Positions 1 through 5,378 of a stretch of DNA of 8,247 bases are shown here, one piece after another; positions within the stretch are counted from its first letter, which is position 1, and the number at the start of each line of letters is the position of its first letter. The DNA lies in NCBI GenBank assembly GCA_012514415.1, contig JAAZAH010000077.1:1-8247 (forward strand), written 5' to 3'. This DNA comes from Sandaracinaceae bacterium. Lineage in GTDB: Bacteria > Myxococcota_A > Polyangia > Polyangiales > Houyiibacteriaceae. The notes under the pieces were generated by a model. It worked only from the letters and a program-made list of their open reading frames with translations. It searched no databases and was not told the origin of the DNA. Made by a program: the position numbers and the translations under genes.

Positions 1-544
1 GATTGGCTCGCTGATCGGCAAGATCAGCTCCTTTCTCCGCGCGGACCCGCTCAATCGCCCATCGCTAGAGCTCCCCCTCGACGAAGACTATTTTCGTCGT
101 GTCGAGGCGATCGAATTTGCGGTCAAGAGCGACGATGGAAAAGAGCCACGGAACCTCGCCAAGGCCGACATCGTCCTGACGGGCGTGAGCCGGACCAGCA
201 AGACGCCGCTTTCGACCTATCTCGCCGGGCGCGGCTTTCGCGTCGCGAACATCCCGCTTGTCCTAGGCGTCGAACCACCGCCCGAGCTTTTCCGCGCACG
301 TGCCGGGCGCGTTGTCGGCCTTACGATCGATCCCGAGATCCTCATTCGCATTCGCCAAGAGCGCCTGAAGCAGCTTGGGATGCCCGAAGATGCGAGCTAC
401 GGCCTCCGCGATCATGTGCGCGCCGAGCTCGACTATGCGCACGAGATCTTCCGCAAGAACCCCGAGTGGCTCGTGATCGATGTCTCAAATCGCGCCATCG
501 AGGAGACGGCGGCGATCATTCTCGAGTCGCTTCGGGAGCGTTGA
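1..544 (+). CDS. ppsR: PEP synthase / pyruvate phosphate dikinase regulatory protein (DUF299), 5' end outside window
   Basis: Open from position 2 to the TGA at 542-544, giving about 180 residues. The family usually has about 270, so roughly 90 N-terminal residues lie upstream of the window. The identifying block is TGVSRTSKTPLS (positions 179-214), the P-loop-like nucleotide site of the family, followed by the equally typical ANIPLVLGVEPP. Known members are bifunctional: they inactivate PEP synthase or pyruvate phosphate dikinase by ADP-dependent phosphorylation of a Thr next to the catalytic His, and reactivate it by phosphate-dependent release of pyrophosphate. They thereby switch the pyruvate/PEP step in the cytoplasm. 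Which of the two enzymes is the target cannot be told, since neither is in the window. The GTG at position 185 is an internal Val inside the nucleotide motif, not a start. The gene is convergent with the CNBD gene, 87 bp away. The family call is firm; the symbol assumes the PEP synthase target. Confidence 0.93.
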   Translation, partial: IGSLIGKISSFLRADPLNRPSLELPLDEDYFRRVEAIEFAVKSDDGKEPRNLAKADIVLTGVSRTSKTPLSTYLAGRGFRVANIPLVLGVEPPPELFRARAGRVVGLTIDPEILIRIRQERLKQLGMPEDASYGLRDHVRAELDYAHEIFRKNPEWLVIDVSNRAIEETAAIILESLRER

Positions 545-550
545 ACTTCT

Positions 551-567
551 CCTTCCGCGGGCGGAGG
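551..567. terminator. Possible weak hairpin between convergent genes
   Basis: CCTTCCG-CGGG-CGGAGG can fold into a six-pair GC-rich stem with one bulged T and a four-base loop. It starts seven bases after the stop of the DUF299 gene and lies between two convergent genes, where a terminator is expected. No T-run follows on either strand, so it is not a canonical intrinsic terminator. The rest of the 545-631 gap shows nothing else recognisable. Confidence 0.25.
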
Positions 568-631
568 TCCCGAAGACAACGCCACCGGTCAATGCGAGAG
601 GCTAAACTGGCGCGCACGCAGCGAGCGCCGC

Positions 632-1159
632 TCAATCCGCGACGGGGCGGCGCGCGTGGGGATCTTCGGCAAGGTTGTGCATCGTCGTGACGACCTGAGC
701 GATGATGCGGTCCGCCACGCGAAGTCTCCGGCTAAGTTCACGGGCGATGTTCATTACGAAGATCGCATAAGCCCGGAGATCGCGGCGGTAAAGGAATGTT
801 TCGACGTGCGACGCCGTCATTTTCAGCAGGAGCGAGGGCGCGACGGCGCGGACGGTCGCAGATCGCGGTTGAAATTCGAGGATCGTCATCTCACCAAACC
901 AGTCGTTGGTGCCAATGAGTGCGACGCGCACCTCTTTCCCGTCTTCGTGGTTCCGCTTGAGCACCTCGAGCTCGCCGGCAATCACGATGTACATCTCTTG
1001 GGAGCTCTCACCCTCGCGGACGATGTCCTCGCCGACTTCGGCGCGCTCAAGCGGGAGGTTTTCGCGCAGGATCTCGAGCGTTTCGTCATCCAGCCCGCCG
1101 AAGAGTCCAATGTCGCGGAGCTGCTCGATTCGGAGTTGGATGTTCTCGGGGCTCTTCAT
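632..1159 (-). CDS. Stand-alone cyclic-nucleotide-binding domain protein
   Basis: 175 residues. A Crp/PKA-type beta-roll fills roughly residues 15-125. It includes the GELEVLKR strand-turn and a phosphate-binding cassette, FGEMTILEFQPRSATV at residues 88-103. Both ligand-contacting positions of the family are present, the Glu of FGE (90) and the Arg of PRSATV (98), so binding of cAMP or another cyclic nucleotide is plausible. After the barrel come only amphipathic helices (ARELSRRLRVADRI) and a short polar tail. There is no Crp-type helix-turn-helix, kinase, channel or cyclase domain, so this is not a classical transcription factor. ATG 1159 is chosen over the TTG at 1174 because a strong GGAGG lies seven bases upstream. 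The gene follows panC by 29 bp on the same strand and is probably the last gene of the panB-panC operon. Its role is unknown; sensing or protein-protein regulation is inference. Confidence 0.9.
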   Translation of the reverse strand: MKSPENIQLRIEQLRDIGLFGGLDDETLEILRENLPLERAEVGEDIVREGESSQEMYIVIAGELEVLKRNHEDGKEVRVALIGTNDWFGEMTILEFQPRSATVRAVAPSLLLKMTASHVETFLYRRDLRAYAIFVMNIARELSRRLRVADRIIAQVVTTMHNLAEDPHARRPVAD

Positions 1160-1166
1160 TCGTATC

Positions 1167-1171
1167 CCTCC
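1167..1171 (-). promoter_or_regulatory. Ribosome binding site of the CNBD gene
   Basis: GGAGG on the minus strand (within GGGAGGG at 1172-1166), seven bases before ATG 1159. It decides between that ATG and the in-frame upstream TTG at 1174, which would overlap this site. It is the best Shine-Dalgarno sequence I found in the window. Confidence 0.75.
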
Positions 1172-1188
1172 CAAGAGAGGCGTGACAT

Positions 1189-2052
1189 TCAGGGACGCCT
1201 ATCCTCGGCGAAGATACAATTATCGATGAGCCTCGTGTTGCCGAATCTTGCTGCGACGATTCCGACGAGGTCGTCTGCGTTGTCGCCATCGGCCGTGAGA
1301 CTCGCTTTATGGACGACGGCCGCGTAGTCGATCGAGTCGGCGTGCGGCTCAATCGCCTCGCGGACCAGCGCGCTCAGCCGCGCGACATCGCGTTCACCTT
1401 GATGAAAGGCATCATATGCCGCACGGAGTCCGCGTGAGATCGAAAGCCCGCGCTCGCGCTCTTCGGCGCTCAGATAGCGATTGCGGGAGGAGAGGGCGAG
1501 ACCATCGGCTTCGCGTGCTGTCGGAGCGAGGATGATTTCGACCGGCATGTCGAGATCGGCGACCATCCGCTCGATGATGAGCGCTTGCTGGAGGTCTTTT
1601 TTTCCGAAAACAGCGAGGCAGGGCCCGAGGAGGTTGAAGAGCTTGGCCACGATGGTCGTGACTCCGCGAAAATGCCCCGGGCGGTGGACGCCCTCGAGCG
1701 GGAGCGTGAGCGACTCGACCTCTACGTGGCTCTCGAAATTGGGCCCATACATGCTTTCATTTGTCGGAGCGAAGACGAGCGAGACGCCTTCACGCTCACA
1801 GGCCTCGAGATCGGCCTCGAAGGTTCGAGGGTAACGATCCAGGTCCTCGTTTGCGCCGAATTGCATGGGATTGACGAAGATCGAGACGACCACGAAATCG
1901 GCGCCCGCGCGCTTGGCTTCGCGCATGAGCGAAAGATGCCCCTCGTGAAGCGCGCCCATCGTAGGGACGAAGCCGACGAGCTTTCCTTGGGCTCGCGCCT
2001 CGTTGCAAAAGCGGCGCAGCTCTTCTTTTTCCCGGACAACGGTCGGTTTCAT
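1189..2052 (-). CDS. panC: Pantothenate synthetase (pantoate--beta-alanine ligase)
   Basis: 287 residues, the normal family length. It catalyses the ATP-dependent condensation of pantoate with beta-alanine through a pantoyl-adenylate, the last step of pantothenate (vitamin B5) synthesis, in the cytoplasm. Family signatures appear in order: PTMGALHEGHL (residues 30-40) with the HxGH nucleotide-binding pair His36/His39; FVNPMQFG (59-66); HRPGHFRGVTTIV (123-135), part of the pantoate pocket; FGKKDLQQ (149-156); and READGLALSSRNRYL (180-194), the KMSKS-like loop. The C-terminal domain ends with the typical ARFGNTRLIDN. Its ATG overlaps the panB stop (ATGA, 2052-2049), so translation is probably coupled to panB; no independent strong ribosome site is visible. 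No active-site residue appears to be missing. Confidence 0.98.
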   Translation of the reverse strand: MKPTVVREKEELRRFCNEARAQGKLVGFVPTMGALHEGHLSLMREAKRAGADFVVVSIFVNPMQFGANEDLDRYPRTFEADLEACEREGVSLVFAPTNESMYGPNFESHVEVESLTLPLEGVHRPGHFRGVTTIVAKLFNLLGPCLAVFGKKDLQQALIIERMVADLDMPVEIILAPTAREADGLALSSRNRYLSAEERERGLSISRGLRAAYDAFHQGERDVARLSALVREAIEPHADSIDYAAVVHKASLTADGDNADDLVGIVAARFGNTRLIDNCIFAEDRRP

Positions 2053-2975
2053 CGCGGTCCGTACCCTTTTCCTTTTTGGGGGGCGGTCTCCGAGTCTCCT
2101 TTTTCCGCCGGCTCCTCCGATCCGTTTTCGGAACGGATTTCGCCAAAGGTATATTCGGCGCTCGGAAAGCTCCCTTCCTCGACCTCGCGGACGTACGTCT
2201 CGGTGGCGCGCTTCGCCGCGTCAAAGAGCTCCGCATATCGTTTGACGAATTTCGGACGGAGCGTCGGCGTGAGGCCGAGCAAATCGTACGAGACGAGGAC
2301 CTGACCATCGCAATGCGGCCCCGCCCCGATCCCGATGGTGGGGATGTCGATGGCTTCGGTGATCTCGCGCGCGAGGTCGTTGGGGATTCCTTCGAGGACG
2401 ATGGCGTAGGCGCCCGCCTCGGCCACGGCGCGTGCCTCCTCGAGCACGCGGTTGGCGGCCTCGCGCGTTTTTCCTTGGACGCGGAATCCGCCCATCGCGT
2501 GGACGCTTTGGGGCGTGAGCCCGACGTGGCCCATCACCGGGATGCCGGCGCTGACGATCTTCGCGATCGTAGGTGCGATCTCGGCGCCGCCTTCAAGCTT
2601 CACCGCGTGGGCACCACCCTCGGAGAGCAGTCGGCCGGCGTTCTTTAGGGCGAGCTCGACGTTCGGCTGGTAGCTCATGAAGGGAAGATCGACGACGAGA
2701 TGCGCGTAGCGGCTTTCCCGTGCGACGGCCGCGCCGTGATAGATCATCTCGTCCATGGTGACGGGAAGTGTCGAGTCTCGCCCTTGGATGACCATGCCAA
2801 GCGAATCGCCGACCAGGAGGACGTCGACCCCGGCATCGTCGAAAATGCGAGCGAAGGTCGCGTCGTATGCGGTGATCACGCTGATTTTTTCGCCCCTCGC
2901 CTTCTTCTCGAGGAGGCGCGGAACGGTCATCGGCCTTCGCGCGGGGCTTCTGGAGGAACCCTTGGTGTCGCTCAT
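2049..2975 (-). CDS. panB: 3-methyl-2-oxobutanoate hydroxymethyltransferase (ketopantoate hydroxymethyltransferase)
   Basis: 308 residues. It transfers a hydroxymethyl group from methylene-tetrahydrofolate to 2-oxoisovalerate, giving ketopantoate, the first committed step toward pantothenate. The TIM-barrel signatures are intact: the TAYD start (residues 35-38), metal ligands Asp57 (VGDSLGM), Asp96 (VDLPFMSY) and Glu128 (KLEGG), Lys126, the catalytic Glu195 (VLEGIP), and GIGAGPHCDGQVL. Spacings match the well-studied E. coli enzyme closely. The conserved fold ends near residue 278 (FPSAEYTFG); a charged tail of about 30 residues, rich in Glu, Lys and Gly, follows and exceeds the usual 260-280 residue length. 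ATG 2975 gives a 15-residue Ser/Arg-rich extension before MTVPRLL. ATG 2930, preceded by AAGG, is a reasonable alternative that matches where most homologues begin. First gene of panB-panC-CNBD, divergent from cysE. The ketopantoate reductase gene (panE) is not in the window. Confidence 0.97.
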   Translation of the reverse strand: MSDTKGSSRSPARRPMTVPRLLEKKARGEKISVITAYDATFARIFDDAGVDVLLVGDSLGMVIQGRDSTLPVTMDEMIYHGAAVARESRYAHLVVDLPFMSYQPNVELALKNAGRLLSEGGAHAVKLEGGAEIAPTIAKIVSAGIPVMGHVGLTPQSVHAMGGFRVQGKTREAANRVLEEARAVAEAGAYAIVLEGIPNDLAREITEAIDIPTIGIGAGPHCDGQVLVSYDLLGLTPTLRPKFVKRYAELFDAAKRATETYVREVEEGSFPSAEYTFGEIRSENGSEEPAEKGDSETAPQKGKGYGPR

Positions 2976-3124
2976 GGTGTCTCTGCTCTTTCGGTCGCGG
3001 CCGGGATGAGCCCCGGTCCACGCTTCACGGAGCGCGCTCTTGCTTTAGCATTGAGCGAGGGTGCGTTCCACATGAGCGTGTTCGAGCCGGAGGCTTCGGC
3101 GGCGGGACCCGTCAGTGCCGCCTT

Positions 3125-3148
3125 GTCGACTCGGGCCCGACTCGAGTC
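3125..3148. repeat. Cluster of short palindromes upstream of cysE
   Basis: Three perfect palindromes lie together: GTCGAC (3125-3130), TCGGGCCCGA (3131-3140) and GACTCGAGTC (3139-3148). The hexamer GACTCG also repeats directly at 3128 and 3139, a period of 11 bp, about one helical turn. Dyad symmetry of this kind in a divergent intergenic region is a candidate operator, but GC-rich DNA makes short palindromes common. Confidence 0.35.
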
Positions 3149-3203
3149 CGCGCGCGGCTTGTGAGTGCACCACGGGGAAGGGTGGTCGTGGTGACTTATG
3201 AAA

Positions 3204-3215
3204 CTTCTTTAGAAG
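3204..3215. repeat. Short inverted repeat CTTCT-TT-AGAAG
   Basis: Perfect five-base arms with a two-base centre in a locally AT-richer stretch, about 100 bp upstream of the cysE ATG. It could be half of an operator or nothing. The loop is too short for a stable RNA hairpin unless the inner pairs open. Confidence 0.25.
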
Positions 3216-3312
3216 CCTCCTTTTGCGTGTCTTTTCAGCCGTCGATTCCCGCGGAGTCGGGGGCTTGAGAGCGCGGTGGGTATTCTCGCAAAATCCGTGC
3301 TACGAAAGCAGC

Positions 3313-4215
3313 ATGGCGAAGATGGAAGAGCGCCACAAAAATATTGAACGCGCGATCGATGCGGTGGTCGAGAGCTACAGTAGCGATCTCGAGATTAACA
3401 ACCTCGGCGTCGTGGCGCTCCCCAACGCGCGACGCGTCCAAGAGGCCTTGGCCCATCTTCGGGCGTCGCTGTTCATCGGGTTCTACAGCACGCGCCGCCT
3501 CACCTCCGAAAATCTTCGTCACGAGCTCTCAAAGCATCTCTACGCGGCCGAAGAGATCCTTGTGGAGCAGATCGAGCGTGCGGTGAGCTACGAACAGACG
3601 ACGGGGCGGAGCGGTCCGTATACCGAATGCTTTGCCGAGCGGACGATGCGGGAGTTCCTCTGCCGCATTCCTCGTCTTCGAGAGCTCGCCAACGGCGACG
3701 CCCTCGCCGCCTACCATGGAGATCCGGCAGCGAGCAGCATCGAAGAGGTCGTCTTTAGCTATCCAAGCATCCAGGCCGTGACGACTTACCGAATTGCGCA
3801 TGAGCTTTTGACGCTCGGCGTTCCCCTCATTCCGCGCATCATGAGCGAGACCGCGCATGCTGAAACCGGGATCGACATCCATCCTGGCGCCGTCATCGGC
3901 GAACGCTTTTTCATCGATCACGGAACCGGTGTCGTCATCGGCGAAACAGCCGTCATCGGCAACGACGTCAAGCTCTACCAAGGTGTCACGCTTGGCGCGC
4001 TCTCCGTCCCTCGCGATAAAGACAAGCGAAAGCGCCATCCGACGCTCGAAGACGGGGTGACGGTTTATGCGGGCGCTTCCGTCCATGGTGGTGATACGGT
4101 CATCGGCAAGGGAAGCGTCATCGGCGGCAATGTTTGGCTTACGCATTCGGTCCCGCCGGGCTCGAGGATCTTCGGCCGACCGCGCGAGGAGGCGCCTGAC
4201 GGCGAAGCAGGATGA
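3313..4215 (+). CDS. cysE: Serine O-acetyltransferase (EpsC/CysE type)
   Basis: 300 residues from ATG 3313. It acetylates L-serine with acetyl-CoA to O-acetylserine, the precursor of cysteine. The N-terminal part (to about 180) is the alpha-helical serine acetyltransferase domain, including YRIAHEL at 159-165. The C-terminal left-handed beta-helix has hexapeptide repeats such as IDIHPGAVIGERFFIDHGTG (187-206) and ends with GKGSVIGGNVWLTHSVPPGS. Likely catalytic residues are Asp188 (DIHPGA) and His203 (DHGTG), with His242 in the RHPT motif. The sequence follows the longer EpsC-type pattern (VKLYQGVTLGALS) more than short enterobacterial CysE. An in-frame TTG at 3223 would add 30 unlike-family residues and has no ribosome site; ATG 3322 is another possible start. 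The stop overlaps the start of the next gene. No cysteine synthase gene is visible nearby. Confidence 0.95.
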   Translation: MAKMEERHKNIERAIDAVVESYSSDLEINNLGVVALPNARRVQEALAHLRASLFIGFYSTRRLTSENLRHELSKHLYAAEEILVEQIERAVSYEQTTGRSGPYTECFAERTMREFLCRIPRLRELANGDALAAYHGDPAASSIEEVVFSYPSIQAVTTYRIAHELLTLGVPLIPRIMSETAHAETGIDIHPGAVIGERFFIDHGTGVVIGETAVIGNDVKLYQGVTLGALSVPRDKDKRKRHPTLEDGVTVYAGASVHGGDTVIGKGSVIGGNVWLTHSVPPGSRIFGRPREEAPDGEAG

Positions 4216-5063
4216 TGATCCGGCTCAAGGTGGGCCCTTATAGCCTCCGAGGCACCTCACTCGGCGGCATTCACACGGCCATCCAGGTCGAAGAGCTCGG
4301 CCTTCTTTTTGATGTTGGGTATTTTTCGCGGGGCTTTCTCTCCGCCGATACGATCTTCATCAGTCATGGCCACGCCGATCACCTCGGCGCCCTTGGGACG
4401 CTCCTTGGGGCGAGGGGACTTTACGGAAAGCCTCCTCCGAAGATCTTTTTTCCGGCGGCGATCGAAGGCCCGTTCTTCGAGACGATCCACGCTTTTCAAA
4501 AGCTTCAGCGATACGATCTCAGCATTGATGCGGTGCCGATGGAGCCCGGCGATGAGATCCAGCTCCAGGGTGATCTGTGGGTGCGCGCCTTCCGGACCTT
4601 TCACAGCATCCCCTCGCTTGGATTCGAGCTCTTTCGGCGAGTGCAAAAGCTAAAGGCCGAATACCAGGGGCTCCAAGGACATGAGATCCGCCAGCTTCGC
4701 GAGGAGCGCGGAGCCGCGCTCTTCGAAGAGGTGGATCGGAGCGAGATCGCCTACGCCACCGATACGCTCGCCCGCGTCCTCGACCACGAACCGCGCATCT
4801 TGAAGAGCCGCGTGTTGATCCTCGAATGCACGTTCCTCGACGCGCGAAAGCCGCCCTCCGAAGCGCATAAGGGCGGGCATATCCACATCGAGGATCTGCT
4901 GATCTACGCGCATCGCCTCGAAAATGAGCACCTTGTTCTGATGCATTTCAGTCAGGCGCATTCTCCCGAGGCGATCCGGGAGCTCGTGTCAAAGCGGCTT
5001 CCTCAGGACCTCCTCGAGCGCACCTCGCTCTTCCTCCCCCAAGGCAGACACTGGCCGCTCTGA
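4212..5063 (+). CDS. RNase Z-like metallo-beta-lactamase-fold hydrolase
   Basis: 283 residues. The metal signature SHGHADHLGAL carries His52, His54, Asp56 and His57. Further likely ligands are His131 (FRTFHSIPS), Asp184 in YATDT, and His245 in LMHFSQAH, the counterpart of the HFS motif of tRNase Z. A second His pair, HIHIEDL (223-229), precedes it. The order matches the RNase Z/arylsulfatase-like branch of the superfamily, cytoplasmic and two-metal. I do not see the Gly/Pro-rich flexible arm that tRNA 3'-processing enzymes use to hold tRNA, so calling it ribonuclease Z would overreach; a small-molecule esterase or phosphodiesterase is equally possible. The start ATG overlaps the cysE stop (ATGA at 4212-4215; a second ATG follows immediately), so the two are probably co-translated. 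The gene ends 16 bp from the convergent acyl carrier protein gene. Fold confident, substrate unknown. Confidence 0.88.
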   Translation: MMIRLKVGPYSLRGTSLGGIHTAIQVEELGLLFDVGYFSRGFLSADTIFISHGHADHLGALGTLLGARGLYGKPPPKIFFPAAIEGPFFETIHAFQKLQRYDLSIDAVPMEPGDEIQLQGDLWVRAFRTFHSIPSLGFELFRRVQKLKAEYQGLQGHEIRQLREERGAALFEEVDRSEIAYATDTLARVLDHEPRILKSRVLILECTFLDARKPPSEAHKGGHIHIEDLLIYAHRLENEHLVLMHFSQAHSPEAIRELVSKRLPQDLLERTSLFLPQGRHWPL

Positions 5064-5079
5064 GCGCGACCGCCGCACC

Positions 5080-5313
5080 TCAGGAAGCGAGCTTGGCTTT
5101 GACTTTATCGTAGACTGAGTTGAGGTCCACGATATCGGCCAGCTCCTCTTCGGGGATCACGAGTTTATACTCGCGCTCGATCTCCGAGACGATCTCGATG
5201 GCCATCATGCTGTCGATGCCGAGATCTTTGAACGCGGCGTCATCGGGCACTTCGTCGAGCTCTGCGACTTCGCTGATGATCTCGCGGATCTTTTCTTTCA
5301 AATCATCGCTCAT
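5080..5313 (-). CDS. Acyl carrier protein
   Basis: 77 residues, acidic, the normal length for a discrete carrier protein. The four-helix ACP pattern is clear. LGIDSMMAIEI (residues 31-41) holds Ser35, the expected site for the 4'-phosphopantetheine arm. The motif reads DSM rather than the DSL of housekeeping AcpP, a variation seen in specialised carriers. ATG 5313 is preferred over the in-frame GTG at 5322 because AAGGA lies ten bases upstream of the ATG but would abut the GTG. The gene lies 65 bp downstream of the fatty-acyl-AMP ligase on the same strand, so it is probably the acceptor of that enzyme's acyl group rather than the general fatty-acid carrier, which is normally found beside fabF or fabG. 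That pairing is inferred from position. Confidence 0.93.
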   Translation of the reverse strand: MSDDLKEKIREIISEVAELDEVPDDAAFKDLGIDSMMAIEIVSEIEREYKLVIPEEELADIVDLNSVYDKVKAKLAS

Positions 5314-5323
5314 TGCGTTCACT

Positions 5324-5328
5324 TCCTT
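5324..5328 (-). promoter_or_regulatory. Ribosome binding site of the acyl carrier protein gene
   Basis: AAGGA on the minus strand, ten bases before ATG 5313 and only one base from the GTG at 5322. It favours the ATG start and the 77-residue protein. Confidence 0.5.
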
Positions 5329-5355
5329 TATTTGACCGCTGGTTTACTCAGAGTC

Positions 5356-5365
5356 GGCCTAGGCC
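5356..5365. repeat. Ten-base palindrome between ligase and carrier genes
   Basis: GGCCTAGGCC is a perfect palindrome in the 65 bp gap (5314-5378) that separates the two minus-strand genes. It can alternatively pair within a longer element, TCGGC (5354-5358) with GCCGA (5373-5377). Either structure would lie between the two messages, where it could modulate relative expression. No T-run follows, so a terminator is unlikely. Confidence 0.35.
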
Positions 5366-5378
5366 TTCCATAGCCGAA

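Larger units (their letters stand above)
2976..3312. promoter_or_regulatory. Divergent control region between panB and cysE
   Basis: About 340 bp without a convincing gene, between the divergent starts of panB (minus) and cysE (plus); both promoters should lie here. Small reading frames that cross it are extensions of panB shadows and look like no known protein. I could not find a convincing -35/-10 pair on either strand. It does hold several short inverted repeats: CCGGG/CCCGG at 3001-3016 in the panB leader, a palindrome cluster at 3125-3148, CACCAC/GTGGTG at 3168-3193, and CTTCT-TT-AGAAG at 3204-3215. The assignment rests on gene orientation rather than on recognised promoter elements. Confidence 0.55.

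Noticed and set aside
185..544. A separate 119-residue gene starting at GTG 185
   Set aside because: The frame is open upstream to the window edge and the upstream residues match the same family, so this is the tail of a larger gene.
625..653. GCGCCGC/GCGGCGC inverted repeat around the CNBD stop codon
   Set aside because: Seven perfect pairs, but with a 15-base loop, partly inside the coding region and without a T-run; likely a product of high GC content.
656..1327. Plus-strand open frame of 223 residues across the CNBD and panC genes
   Set aside because: It spans the ends of two well-supported minus-strand genes and shows no family resemblance; an antisense shadow.
2700..3164. Plus-strand open frame running from inside panB into the intergenic region
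   Set aside because: Mostly antisense to panB; the intergenic part is low-complexity Ala/Ser/Arg-rich with no ribosome site or family signature.
3223..3312. Longer cysE starting at TTG 3223
   Set aside because: The 30 extra residues do not look like the family N-terminus and no ribosome site precedes the TTG.
5060..5083. Inverted repeat CTGAG/CTCAG at the convergent gene ends
   Set aside because: It mainly reflects the two facing TGA stop codons, which are reverse complements of each other; five pairs with a 14-base loop and no T-run do not make a terminator.
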